DNA of 64,000 nt from Paenibacillus paeoniae (lineage in GTDB: Bacteria; Bacillota; Bacilli; Paenibacillales; Paenibacillaceae). Made by a program: the position numbers and the translations under genes. A model generated the notes under the pieces. The model had not been told where the DNA came from. It worked only from the letters and a program-made list of their open reading frames with translations, and searched no databases. The stretch spans positions 682,001 to 746,000 of the forward strand of contig NZ_QUBQ01000001.1 in assembly GCF_003388735.1 (NCBI RefSeq), given 5' to 3'. Below are positions 43,581 to 53,343 of the stretch, in pieces. Every line of letters starts with the position of its first letter. Position 1 is the first letter of the stretch.

Positions 43581-45686
43581 ATGATGGAAATTGATAAGAA
43601 CTTAAGATTGCAGCTTCAGGAGAGCAGCTCTAATTATCTGCTTGGCGTACTAGCGACAGACCCCTCTGAATTTCCTTTTGTAGGGGAAGATCCTGATGAA
43701 CCAGTGACCGTCATGAAAAATAGTTTTAAGCTATGCTATTTCATTCGGCCGATTAGCTCTCAGCTTGAGCCTATCATCGAGCTAGATCATTATACGAGAG
43801 AAACAGGCTTTTCGACACATTATATTGGCTTTGAAGACGCTTTCCCACGCGCCCTCAAACTAGGAGGCTTCACCTATACAACGGATATGGAGAGTCAGAT
43901 TAAGAAGGTCAAAGGTATGCTGGAAGGGAAAATTGTTGTATTCCGTCCTAAAATCTCGTTTACGAGTGATGGGAAAGTTTTTAAAAACCTGGATATTATT
44001 TCATTAGAAGACGGGAATATCGCTTTGGATACGGAATATATGCCGGTGCCAATCGAATCGGACCGGAAGAAGTTTGAACAGTCGCTGCAAGACTCCAAGC
44101 TCATTTTATTCCATGATTTCCACCATAATATGTTTCAGCCGGACTACGTTCTATGTGAGGAATATCTCTATGTATTCAAGGAAGGCTGGAAGAAGGATCC
44201 CGGCAAGAAGAACGGCTGGCTTCAGACAGCGCCGAAGGATGTGCTCAAGATTAAGGTTGAGCCGTCGGAGCTGAGAGCACACCAAGTTATTGCAAGCCCG
44301 AATAATCTAGTTTTTATCGACGGAGATTATTTAATCGAGCTGCATGAGCGGGCTATGGCGGAGGGGGAGAATTTATACTCTTCTCGGGGAGAGTTCTCTT
44401 CTGAGCGGGCTCTTGAGGATGAATTAAGTCCGGTAAGTGAGCGGCAGATGCATGATGAAGACATTGCACCTATCGCTGCAGCGGCAGAGGGAGCGAATGT
44501 TAGGCTGGATTCTCAGCCCTTGCCTGTGACCGATGCTCAGAAGCTTGAGCAGCGGTTCCTTAACGATCTTCAGAAAAATGCGGTTGCAAAGAGACTACGC
44601 TATGATCGCGAGGATTTCGTTAACTTCCATATTAGCATCAAGACGAACCCCCTAACCATTTTGTCAGGAATGAGTGGTACGGGCAAAAGTCAATTGGCTT
44701 TGCTATACGCCAAGACACTTGGTTTGTCTAAGCAGGCGGGAACCCTTCTTGTTCTTCCCATTAGTCCATCCTTTACGGAACCGGAGGATCTGATCGGCTT
44801 CCATAATTCAAGCACTGGATTATATGTGCCGTCAGAGACGGGGCTTGTCGATTTCTTGATTCATGCCAAGAATAATACTTCCCAAATGCATATGGTCATA
44901 TTCGATGAAATGAATCTGTCGCAGGTCGAATACTGGTTTGCCCCTTTTATTTCGCTTCTGGAGCTTGATGAGAATGAAAGCTACCGCGAGCTTAAGCTTT
45001 GGAGTCAGGATGCTGTATGTCACAACTCTGCTAAATACCCATCTGCAATTACAATCGGAGATAACGTTATTTTTATCGGTACGGCAAATATGGATGAGAC
45101 AACGAAGGATTTCTCAGACCGTCTGCTGGATCGCGCAAACATAGTGACGCCGCGAAAAATGAAATTTATAGCGCACAAAAAATCGATCGCCGAAGCGGGA
45201 AAACCTGATTTCTCCAACAACGAATTTATTGCGCTTTATCAGAACCGACGTACTTATCGTTCGTGGAACTTTAATAAGGACGCATGGTCTGCTTTTAACG
45301 ACGCAGAGATGCAGTTTTTTGATGAGCTTCATGACATTATTCAGAAATACGATAAGCAGAAGGGCGTTTCTTTCAGAGCGCTTGAGCGCATCGGCTTGTA
45401 TTTGAATAATATACCTGTTGATGAACACGGAAATCCGGCTATTCGTCGTCAGGACGCTATGGATTTGCAGGTTAAACAACGCATCTTAACGAAAATTAGA
45501 GGCTCTGCGGAGCATTTCGGCGATTTAATCGGTTCGCTTGTTGCGCGTGAGGGAACCCCTTTCAACAGTGAATTATTTGAGCAATTTACTTCTGAGCTGG
45601 CGGAATCGATCAGTCACTTTACCTTAACGAATGAAGAGATTAAACGAAAAGCGAGGGAACTGCATATTAATGACTACGCCTCCTAA
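43581..45686 (+). CDS. McrB-like AAA+ GTPase/ATPase (module 1)
   Basis: This 701-residue protein has an N-terminal ~340-residue specificity region I cannot classify and a C-terminal McrB-type AAA+ motor. The motor has Walker A LSGMSGTGKSQLAL (~359-372), Walker B VIFDEMNLSQVE (~438) and the sensor region GTANMDETTKDFSDRLLDRA (~501-520). The DEMNL and MDET...LDRA pattern is characteristic of the McrB branch, which hydrolyses nucleotide and drives an McrC nuclease on modified or foreign DNA. It is followed by, and overlaps by 17 bases, a DUF2357/McrC-like gene that is broken. The motor itself is intact. Confidence 0.88.
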   Translation: MMEIDKNLRLQLQESSSNYLLGVLATDPSEFPFVGEDPDEPVTVMKNSFKLCYFIRPISSQLEPIIELDHYTRETGFSTHYIGFEDAFPRALKLGGFTYTTDMESQIKKVKGMLEGKIVVFRPKISFTSDGKVFKNLDIISLEDGNIALDTEYMPVPIESDRKKFEQSLQDSKLILFHDFHHNMFQPDYVLCEEYLYVFKEGWKKDPGKKNGWLQTAPKDVLKIKVEPSELRAHQVIASPNNLVFIDGDYLIELHERAMAEGENLYSSRGEFSSERALEDELSPVSERQMHDEDIAPIAAAAEGANVRLDSQPLPVTDAQKLEQRFLNDLQKNAVAKRLRYDREDFVNFHISIKTNPLTILSGMSGTGKSQLALLYAKTLGLSKQAGTLLVLPISPSFTEPEDLIGFHNSSTGLYVPSETGLVDFLIHAKNNTSQMHMVIFDEMNLSQVEYWFAPFISLLELDENESYRELKLWSQDAVCHNSAKYPSAITIGDNVIFIGTANMDETTKDFSDRLLDRANIVTPRKMKFIAHKKSIAEAGKPDFSNNEFIALYQNRRTYRSWNFNKDAWSAFNDAEMQFFDELHDIIQKYDKQKGVSFRALERIGLYLNNIPVDEHGNPAIRRQDAMDLQVKQRILTKIRGSAEHFGDLIGSLVAREGTPFNSELFEQFTSELAESISHFTLTNEEIKRKARELHINDYAS

Positions 45687-47516
45687 AATTTTTGTTGCGG
45701 TCCAAAAGCATAAGTTAGGTGAGTGGCTGCCGGAGCAGGAGCTTCCTTTGCATGTGAAGGGAGAATTTAAAGGAGAACCCTTTCAAGTTAAGGAGTATGA
45801 GGGGCTTCGCTTTCGGTTTGTTTCGGATGATTCCGATGATCGGATGGTTGTCGAGAAATTTGATTTGGAGATCATGGAACAATTTGGACCTGGTGAAAGC
45901 ATCGTGCTCACTAGGCCCGGCGATTCGGATGATATGCTGGTACCGGGTGATTATGCGGTTGCAGTAAGAACGAAGCGGACAAGCTACGAGGCCTTTTATC
46001 GAATCGAGCCGAAAAATATGGGCTGGGGACAGCTGTTGAATCTTCGAAATTATTTGGAGCAAAAGCTGACGGGCCTTTCTTCTGACCTATTGAAGAGAAG
46101 AAGCGGTACATCTGAAGACGATCTGGAACAAATGCCTAGTGCCTTAAAGGTATACCAGCATGTCCAGAAAAACTTCAACCAGCTAAGACATCATTTAGAC
46201 AGTATTGTGGAAGATTCGATCCGGGATGTTGTGCAGATATACGGGATTCGCAATTATTCCCGTAAACCGGATGCAAAGAGTCAGCGCTGGCTGTCCAAGC
46301 GAGGCTCTGCGAAGAATGCCACTTTTATGACTCCTATTTTTTTTAACGAAAAACATACATATTGACCGAGGATAATCTGGAAAATCGATGGGTGAATTAC
46401 ATCATTCGAATGATTCTTAAATCGCTGAAACAGCTCCAAATTATGTTCGAACATAGCCGTTCAGAGCAAAGATCAAAACTAAATAAAAAAAGGGAGCAGG
46501 TTCAGGGATTTCAAGCACGTCTAAATCGTATCAAAGATTCTTACGGCTACGAGAAAGGCAGACGTGAACTAAATGGGCTAATTGCAATCAGTGAACGAGA
46601 GATTTTGCGTTTATCTGAAGGTCTTGTGAAGATTAATGAAAGCTTACGTGAGCTGAATAAGATGATTACCCATTTAACGCGGTATACGAAAACCAATGAA
46701 TTGGGCAAGGCAAGTAGTCGATTGACGCAAAAAAAACCGACATTACGCTTGTTGAAAGATGCTAGATACGCGAGCTTATACCGGTTCTATAAGAACATCG
46801 AAACGGCTCAAAGAAACAAGCATTTATTGAAACAGATAACATTTCCGTATAAGAAAACAGCGCTGCTTTTCGAATACTATGTTCTTTGTCTGATTATCGA
46901 TAGCTTGAAGGCAAACGGATTTATTTGGACGAAGGGTTGGCTTGCAGATGAAGAGGATCCGACCCGTCTAATCGACGGACTTGCTTCAGAAACACTGTTA
47001 CGGTTTGAATCACCGGACGGACGATTTTATATCGAGCTTGCATATGATATGTCTATCATTAATACAAACGATGATTCATTGAGCCATTTCAAAGCGAATA
47101 TTAATCGAACGCCAGATTTTCGCATAGCGATGTATACAAGCAAAGGACTGTTTCTTAATGCGTGAATTATAGACGCGAAATATAGGCATCATTCTTATTT
47201 ATGGGACGAACACGAAGAAAATGATGTTATGAAGCAGCTTTCCGATTATTTGTATATTTCTCATAGAGATGTGAATAAGCCTGTAAAAAGCCGTTTGAAC
47301 CGAGAGGCGGTAAGCAAGGTAATTGCGGTGTATCCGAGGCAGTCGGGTTCCAAGCCATTTTTTGAGGTTAATGACAAGACAATCGCCTTTGTCCAAGTTG
47401 AACCTGTTGATCCTGCTTCAGGTGAGCTCTCCTTTGGATTCGACAATCTAAATCAATTAATTAATGAATATTTGACTTCTGCACTAGAAGAAAAATTAGA
47501 ATTGGAGGTGACTTGA
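45670..47516 (+). pseudogene. McrC/DUF2357-like nuclease gene, split by a frameshift and an internal TGA
   Basis: The likely start is ATG 45670 (GAGGGAAC upstream), inside the end of the McrB-like gene. Frame 1 runs to TGA 46363-46365 (TPIFFNEKHTY). The family-like continuation NRWVNYIIRMILKSLKQLQ is in the -1 frame from about 46340, and a missing A in the run at ~46346-46350 explains the shift. A second break, TGA 47163-47165, falls exactly inside the nuclease core: FRIAMYTSKGLFLNA, stop, IIDAKYRHHSYLWDEH. The catalytic D-x-K of the PD-(D/E)XK fold is thus separated from the upstream Asp. As written the gene cannot make an active nuclease unless both sites are bypassed or are sequence errors. 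Confidence 0.8.
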
Positions 47517-47921
47517 TTGCAGTTGGAGGAGGACTTTCAACGGCTCTTGAGAAAGGAATATCTCAACGGACCAGAAGTTAATATGGTTGGGCAAGTAGGA
47601 ATTAATTTCTACTCAGGGATGAAGAGCATGGCTTTCTATGAGCTATGGGGCGAGAAGGAGATATTCCGTCTACTCATTGTCCAGCCTACAGCTAATTTAT
47701 TCACTTCTAGATTTTTAGGTAAAAACCATCTGTTATTCCTGCTTATAGTGGAGGACGACCAGCTTATTGGCGGGTTTGTCTCGCTTCAGGAGAATATGTA
47801 TGATCAGCTGTCTGGCGTCATGCAGCATTTAAACGAGAGAAGCGTCAAAGACCTGGAAGATCTTTGGACACAGTTCGTAAAGGATCATTATAAGCAGCTC
47901 CCTTCGGAAAAATTGGTATAA
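47517..47921 (+). CDS. 134-residue hypothetical protein at the end of Mcr module 1
   Basis: It starts at TTG 47517 immediately after the nuclease stop, with TTGGAGGTG upstream. The product alternates hydrophobic strands and helices (FRLLIVQPTANLF, LLFLLIVEDDQLIGGFVSL), as in a small mixed alpha/beta domain. I do not recognise it. It is the last gene of the cluster and no clear terminator follows; 47922-48185 holds nothing further that I can support. Confidence 0.6.
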   Translation: MQLEEDFQRLLRKEYLNGPEVNMVGQVGINFYSGMKSMAFYELWGEKEIFRLLIVQPTANLFTSRFLGKNHLLFLLIVEDDQLIGGFVSLQENMYDQLSGVMQHLNERSVKDLEDLWTQFVKDHYKQLPSEKLV

Positions 47922-48185
47922 TTGGTATTTTTTAACTTATCTATTTGCGTCCTGCTCTTTGCAAAATCTTGAGCTTGGTGTACAAAGAAAATAAAGTGCT
48001 AGACTCGGAAAATAAAGTTGTAGAAATGAATTATAAAGAGACAAATTATGATTAATTTCATTGACTAGCATTCGGGAAAGGATGGATGGTTATTACGGCG
48101 GGAAGTAATGAGCTAGAGGACTTACAAATTCTCTAAGTTTACCGAATATTAGTTGAGGACACATATTTGTGATGGAGGTTATCGC

Positions 48186-48578
48186 ATGTCTGCAAGCAAC
48201 TTAAAAGATCTGATAGAATTGCTAAGATCGATGGGAGTAAATAAGCCTGACAATCCAGATTCAGAAGATATAGAAAAAATTATTCAATTATACTTCAAGA
48301 ACGAACTGACTTCCGAACAATTTAAAGCCTACTTTAATGCTATCGATCCGGCTGTGCGTCACGTGATGGATGGTTTGAAGGCCTGTATAAATTCTGACAA
48401 AGAAGTAACAAGTAAAGTAATTGATCTCATAGAAAAGGTAATAAAAATGTTCGATGAACAAATAAAAAATGCTACAACCTTGGAAGAAAGACGTGAGATA
48501 AGAGAACAAATGAGGAAACCTGAACTGCTTAAAAAAGGTGTGGAAATGGTGTCTGAAAGTGTAAGTAAAACAAAATAA
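48186..48578 (+). CDS. 130-residue helical hypothetical protein
   Basis: The ATG at 48186 has GGAGG at 48174-48178 and is preferred to the in-frame GTG-type start at 48153. The product is small, charged and helical (SEDIEKIIQLYFKNELTS, KVIDLIEKVIKMFDEQ), with no signal or membrane segment and no known motif. It stands alone between Mcr modules and is flanked by gene fragments, suggesting a phage- or plasmid-derived orphan. Confidence 0.6.
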   Translation: MSASNLKDLIELLRSMGVNKPDNPDSEDIEKIIQLYFKNELTSEQFKAYFNAIDPAVRHVMDGLKACINSDKEVTSKVIDLIEKVIKMFDEQIKNATTLEERREIREQMRKPELLKKGVEMVSESVSKTK

Positions 48579-48611
48579 CTAGAGTGTTACATCGATACAT
48601 AAAATGTTTAA

Positions 48612-48740
48612 CACCCTGTTGGGCGAATCGGGACAACAGATGAGATCGCGGCCTCTGTCATTTGGCTATGTAGCGATGCATCTTCGTTTATCACAGGCAA
48701 TGAGTTAGTTATTGATGGAGGTCGTACTACCGGCGAATGA
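48612..48740 (+). pseudogene. C-terminal fragment of a short-chain dehydrogenase/reductase gene
   Basis: The frame reads PVGRIGTTDEIAASVIWLCS, then SSFITGNELVIDGGRTTGE and a TGA. This is the hallmark end of classical SDR enzymes (P-x-GR-x-G...E-I-A...V-x-WLCSD...FITG...V-x-DGG). A stop directly precedes it, so the Rossmann part and the catalytic Tyr-Lys are gone. It is a chromosomal scrap carried into the island. Confidence 0.85.
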
Positions 48741-48918
48741 TTTAGTCGTCCTGTCGAGTCCCGTAATGAAGGATAAACTAACGGGTACGTTGAATGACAA
48801 CAGCGGCAGTCTAAGACTTTATTTTTCAAGTCTTGGTCCGCCGCTGTTTCTTTTAATGGAACGGTCTAAAACTTATTTTCTAAAAGCTGACGATTCTTCA
48901 ACATAAAAATCGCGGTAA

Positions 48919-49157
48919 TTCAACGACTTCAGTCACACACTTGGTAGCGTCAAGGTTGGATTTGAAGAAGTTAATGAGTTGGCCCTATCGGATTTATTTG
49001 AGATTTTTTATACGGATGATAAAACTTTTTCAAAGATATTTCCAATATAGACTACTTATGGGATGAGGAGGGACTGTATGAATTGGCAAGAACGACTCAG
49101 ATAAATGTTCATTCGCTTATAAGCAAACCGGGTTTATTATTAGGGCTAATCTATTAA
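48919..49157 (+). pseudogene. Frameshifted fragment of an unrecognised protein gene
   Basis: Two frames join into one protein-like tail: FNDFSHTLGSVKVGFEEVNE to FEIFYTDDKTFSKI, then in another frame IDYLWDEEGLYELARTTQIN to SKPGLLLGLIY and a TAA. No start codon or ribosome site is present. The family is not recognised. The fragment, the SDR scrap and the following repeat suggest that 48.6-49.3 kb is a junction between separately acquired modules. Confidence 0.45.
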
Positions 49158-49168
49158 TTATTTTCAGG

Positions 49169-49191
49169 GGACGACTATGGTCGTCTTTTTT
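49169..49191 (+). terminator. Intrinsic terminator
   Basis: GACGAC (49170-49175) and GTCGTC (49180-49185) form a perfect 6-bp stem with a TATG loop and a T-run. It corresponds to the hairpin at 23406 upstream of repeat copy 1. Confidence 0.7.
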
Positions 49192-49214
49192 AATTCACTT
49201 CATAAATTGCTGGA

Positions 49215-49311
49215 CAGGACTAAAGGATCGTTTTGTCGAAATAACAAGAAAGGAAAATAATTCTATGGGAACATACATTCCATGACATTCAGCGGACATA
49301 TCAATATGATT
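49215..49311. repeat. Copy 2 of the ~96-bp upstream repeat
   Basis: It matches 23451-23546 by eye with about eight differences. It ends 73 bases before the McrB-like gene of module 2, a position like that of copy 1, and includes the LexA-like box at 49268-49281. Confidence 0.75.
49268..49281. promoter_or_regulatory. LexA-like box upstream of Mcr module 2
   Basis: GGAACATACATTCC is identical to the box at 23503, again followed by ATGACATTCAGCGGAC. It is 103 bases before the ATG at 49385. Confidence 0.45.
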
Positions 49312-49384
49312 TAATAAAGTCGTGGCACAACAATAATCAATTACCTAATTTACATTAAAAATTATACAAAAAAAGGGAGAATAT

Positions 49385-51637
49385 ATGATTAATCTAACAG
49401 AGTATCAACAAATCTTCGAAATCGAGAACACGGCAGAACGATGCAAGAAAGTCAATGATACTATGGAACAACTCTGGAAATCGGAATTTGAAGTGTTGGC
49501 CACTGACTTGCTCGGTCAGGACTATCGGATTGCTACTTACGGACAGACGTTAATGACTACTTATCACGGTTCACTAAATCCCAAATATGCAGAGCAGAAG
49601 AAAGATACTAGCACGGGTAAAAGGTATTTCGCTCAAATCGTTCGTAAAATAGGGGAGAAGGAGACTAGCCTCCTAACACTCGAATTTAATGGAGTAGAAA
49701 AGCAGTTGTATGTAAGCATAGAGCTCAGTTTTTATCAGGTTCACGATCTCATAAAGAGTAACCGTTTGAAGGCAATGATAAGTGAACTTGATACGAGCAT
49801 CCGAACTTATACTAGAACCGGTTCATTTACAAGAAGTGAAGTTGATCGCATCGCTTTAGAGCAAACAATCATTGATATGATAATACCGAGAACTAGACCT
49901 TGGATTTATTTTGGACTTGCCATTCCACTGGAAGGGCAAATTGAATTAGCTACTATTATAGATTTGTTGAGACAAACATGGGAGCATACGACTGAATTAA
50001 GAAACTATGTTTTAAATGATAGGGCACAAAGTGCAAGTGCTGCACATATTATGAATTTGCTTGGATCCGTAGACACTCCCTATACGGTTTCAATATTTGG
50101 GAATTCATATCAGATTCAATATGAAGTTGTTGAAAATGAGAAATCAGGAACTCGCCAGCAGGAGTTTACTTTGAAACGTGAAGGCCAGACGATTGTACAG
50201 GGCTGTTTCTATTATAATGAATACGAAGTGAGAACAGGTTCTTCAAGGCCAATGCTGGCTGTAGATGTGGAAAAACATAACCATATATATACGAATGTTG
50301 AAGTAATTCTTGGAGATCATCGCAAGGAATGGTGGCTGTCGAAATCATATCGAACAAAGAGTCAAAACAACGAGGAGTTAAAACAAGAAGCGATTGATTT
50401 ATTGGGTCAGCATGGGTTTGAAGTGCGAAATCAGAATGAGTATAGAATTGGCACCTACAATAATGTAGAGCAGCGGTTTGAAGAAGATCCTGCGGAGATT
50501 AAAGGAAGATTGGCTTGCGCTGCTTTGTTATTTGCTCATGTTGGCGGTAGAGGGAAATTCAAATTTCCTGAGTCTGGGATGTCTAGTGAGAAGCAAGTGG
50601 ATGACAATCCTTTTAATGAGGATGATACCAAAGATCTTATCGAATACAACAGTAATTTTAATTTCACCGTCATCTACGAGGCGATTCAGAATTGTTCTTT
50701 GACGTTTGATAAAGATTTGATTCGGGATCTTCATTTAAATATGACAGCCTTGGATGATAAACATTTTGTTATATTAAGCGGTATTTCGGGAACGGGTAAA
50801 ACACAACTAGCTAAACTCTATGCGAATGCCGTATATGGACTTTCATATGATACGGACAACCCATATTTGTCCATTATTCCTGTCCGACCTGATTGGACGG
50901 ATGCGACGTCGTTGTTTGGCTATTACAGCGCATTTGAGAATCGATATATTATGACTGAGTTTCTAAAGGTGCTGCTGCATGCGCATGAGGAGAGAGAGAA
51001 ACCGCATTTTATTGTATTGGATGAAATGAATCTCGCTCGAGTTGAATACTATTTAAGCGATTATTTAAGTGGTGTGGAGTCGCATAAGGAAATTTCGCTT
51101 CATAACAGGGGAGATTTGGATGGTATTCCTTCAAAGATAAGCATACCACCTAATGTCTACCTCATTGGAACGATTAACGTGGATGAGACGACGCATAGCA
51201 TTTCTGACAAAGTTCTCGATCGCGCATTCATCATGACACTAAGTGATGTAGATCTGGAAACTTTTTGGAGTCGAGTTGATGATGGCGTCAGATCTGGGCT
51301 GCACGATGAATTTACATTTTTAATGCGGCTTCATGCTTTGTTAGCTCCTCACCATTTGCATTTTGGATATCGGACGATGAATGAAATGATTCAAAAAATG
51401 AGTCGTCATCTTACGCTGGACGATGACCATCAGACATCCCGAATAGCCATGTTAGATCATGTAATTTCGGAAAAGGTACTTCCCAAACTAAGAGGGGATG
51501 ACCGTATCGCGGAGCTTCTTGGAGTTTTAAAAGAGGCATTCGCTGAGCATCTGGGCGAAGAATCAGCAAGCCACGGTCATATTTATCGTATAGAGAAGGA
51601 GCTTGTGCGGTATGGAGCAACACAGTTCTGGCGGTAA
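49385..51637 (+). CDS. McrB-like AAA+ GTPase/ATPase (module 2)
   Basis: This 750-residue protein has GGGAGAA shortly before its ATG. The N-terminal ~430 residues are a recognition region I cannot classify. The motor has Walker A LSGISGTGKTQLAKLY (~464-479), Walker B IVLDEMNLARVEYYLSDYLS (~543-562) and GTINVDETTHSISDKVLDRA (~596-615), all McrB-type. It differs from the module 1 protein in its N-terminal region, so target recognition probably differs. The end overlaps the McrC-like gene by 26 bases. Confidence 0.88.
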   Translation: MINLTEYQQIFEIENTAERCKKVNDTMEQLWKSEFEVLATDLLGQDYRIATYGQTLMTTYHGSLNPKYAEQKKDTSTGKRYFAQIVRKIGEKETSLLTLEFNGVEKQLYVSIELSFYQVHDLIKSNRLKAMISELDTSIRTYTRTGSFTRSEVDRIALEQTIIDMIIPRTRPWIYFGLAIPLEGQIELATIIDLLRQTWEHTTELRNYVLNDRAQSASAAHIMNLLGSVDTPYTVSIFGNSYQIQYEVVENEKSGTRQQEFTLKREGQTIVQGCFYYNEYEVRTGSSRPMLAVDVEKHNHIYTNVEVILGDHRKEWWLSKSYRTKSQNNEELKQEAIDLLGQHGFEVRNQNEYRIGTYNNVEQRFEEDPAEIKGRLACAALLFAHVGGRGKFKFPESGMSSEKQVDDNPFNEDDTKDLIEYNSNFNFTVIYEAIQNCSLTFDKDLIRDLHLNMTALDDKHFVILSGISGTGKTQLAKLYANAVYGLSYDTDNPYLSIIPVRPDWTDATSLFGYYSAFENRYIMTEFLKVLLHAHEEREKPHFIVLDEMNLARVEYYLSDYLSGVESHKEISLHNRGDLDGIPSKISIPPNVYLIGTINVDETTHSISDKVLDRAFIMTLSDVDLETFWSRVDDGVRSGLHDEFTFLMRLHALLAPHHLHFGYRTMNEMIQKMSRHLTLDDDHQTSRIAMLDHVISEKVLPKLRGDDRIAELLGVLKEAFAEHLGEESASHGHIYRIEKELVRYGATQFWR

Positions 51638-53111
51638 TTTTCTGCTGAGATTAAACGGTGAGGCATGGGTTATCTTGGAACATGCTTATCTGACCGAAGC
51701 GACTACATATGACTGGAAGTACGAATTGAATAACTCGTTACAACCGCCCTCGATTCTTTTTTGTGGATTGCAGCATTTCCCGCATCGGTTGGATGAAAGG
51801 GTAGTTTATGGTCAATTGACAACACCGTTCTATAGTGGGCAGGTTTCTTTTGAAATTAATGGGTTGAAATATGATTCCTATATTTATCCGGATACCCGAA
51901 AAATGACTGAAGAGCAATATCAACTTATGTTAAGTGATATTTTAGAGGAAGCATCGCTTTGCTTCGAACATTCGAATATTGAGACGGGTATTGAAGCTGA
52001 CCAACATTCGTGAGAGCTTTCTTTAGCGCAATGGAGCTATATAGAAGCGTCGTTCGTATCACTGACTTCTCTGATTCGAAGAGTGATTGAGCGACCCACC
52101 CGGGTGCTTGTAGCCCTGGAACAGCAGATGAGGCGTGAACGTGTGAAAATTGTGGATACACAAACACTGGCTTGGCTTGAAAGAAATAGCGAGCGCAGCG
52201 AAGTGGGAACAATCCCAGCAATAGTGAACTCTTCGGTACGGGAGGATAGCTATAACACTTATGAGAACAGATTGTTAAAACGACGTTTGGTGGAGCTGAG
52301 ACATCTACTGAAGCTGTACGGAGAAGCGAGTCCAGAAGAAGAACATGCGATAAGGGCAGAGGCTTATGCTGATAGAGTAGGGTATTGGCTAAGAGATTCT
52401 TTTTTTAAACAAGTGATACCATATCAAGGGGCAATACAAATCTCACAGGTGTTTCGAAAACATCCCGTTTATCGGCAGTGTTATCAATGGTTCGATCGTT
52501 TGTACAAGCATGGGAACGAAAGAATTGGTTTACTTTACAACTATCCGTTGAAAGAGACCTTCGCACTTTACGAGATATGGTGCTATATGCAATTAGTAAA
52601 GGTTTTTCGGGAGAAAGGTTTGCTCAAAGATAGCAGCGGGTTGTTTCAAACCAAACGGGAGGGAATATTTCTTCATTTTGCCGAACATAAAGAGAGTGTT
52701 GTCCATTTAACAAATGGTATGCGCCTATCCTACCAGCGAGTGTTTCAAAATAATTCACCGCGTTTCTATACCTTTACTCAGAGAATGGTGCTCGATATTG
52801 TCATAGAAGTAGGGGATCATCTGTATATTTTAGATCCTAAGTACCGGGTTGCATCAAATTTGGGTACCGCACTAGGAGAAATGCATAAGTACAGGGATGG
52901 CATTCTGCTTCGTAGTAACGATGAGCGAGCGGTGCAGAACGTCTTTATTCTGACCCCTGCTGCAAACGATGAGCTTCGATATTTTACTGCTGATTTTCAT
53001 ATGAGGTATAAAATGGGTGCTATTACTCTTTCCCCAGGAGGAGATATGAGCGCACTAATCGACTGGGTAGATAAATTGGTTTCGCGAAAGGAGGAGTACC
53101 TAGATTGCTGA
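51612..53111 (+). pseudogene. McrC/DUF2357-like nuclease gene interrupted by an in-frame TGA (module 2)
   Basis: The likely start is ATG 51612 (AAGGAG nine bases upstream) inside the McrB-like gene. The frame is open to TGA 52011-52013 and continues in the same frame without another break to 53111. The residues around the stop (ADQHS, stop, ELSLAQWSYIEASFV) belong to one domain. The second part carries the DUF2357 helical region (YENRLLKRRLVELRHLLKLY) and the PD-(D/E)XK core VLDIVIEVGDHLYILDPKYR. A single substitution (such as TGG to TGA) would explain it. A restart at GTG 52083 has no good ribosome site. If the break is real, the nuclease is probably off. Confidence 0.8.
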
Positions 53112-53247
53112 AATTCACAATAAAATCTCAAGTTCAGGCAGTAACTTATCTGACCGACTTGAAGATCAATTAACTGGTGTTTTTTTTGGAACTATTCGTT
53201 ATTTACCATTTCAAGGTTAACACAATTTCAAGCACTGCGCTATTAGA

Positions 53248-53270
53248 CAAGAAGACGTCTTGGTTTTTTT
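53248..53270 (+). terminator. Probable intrinsic terminator
   Basis: CAAGA/TCTTG, a 5-bp stem around AGACG, is followed by GG and a run of seven T. The stem is short, so this is moderately supported. Confidence 0.5.
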
Positions 53271-53343
53271 GTTACTGAGTGTAATGACGATTTAGTCTTT
53301 ATATACCTACTATAAAACTATGGATTATTAGAAGGGACTTGCA

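Noticed and set aside
46325..46365. Programmed -1 frameshift at the run of eight T in the McrC-like gene
   Set aside because: A -1 shift at the T-run meets a TAA at once in the new frame; the family-like frame is entered only after it, near the A-run, where a simple deletion explains the break better.
47163..52013. TGA read as tryptophan or selenocysteine in the two McrC-like genes
   Set aside because: Many genes in the window end normally at TGA, no SECIS-like structure was noticed and no selenoprotein family is involved; nonsense mutation is simpler.
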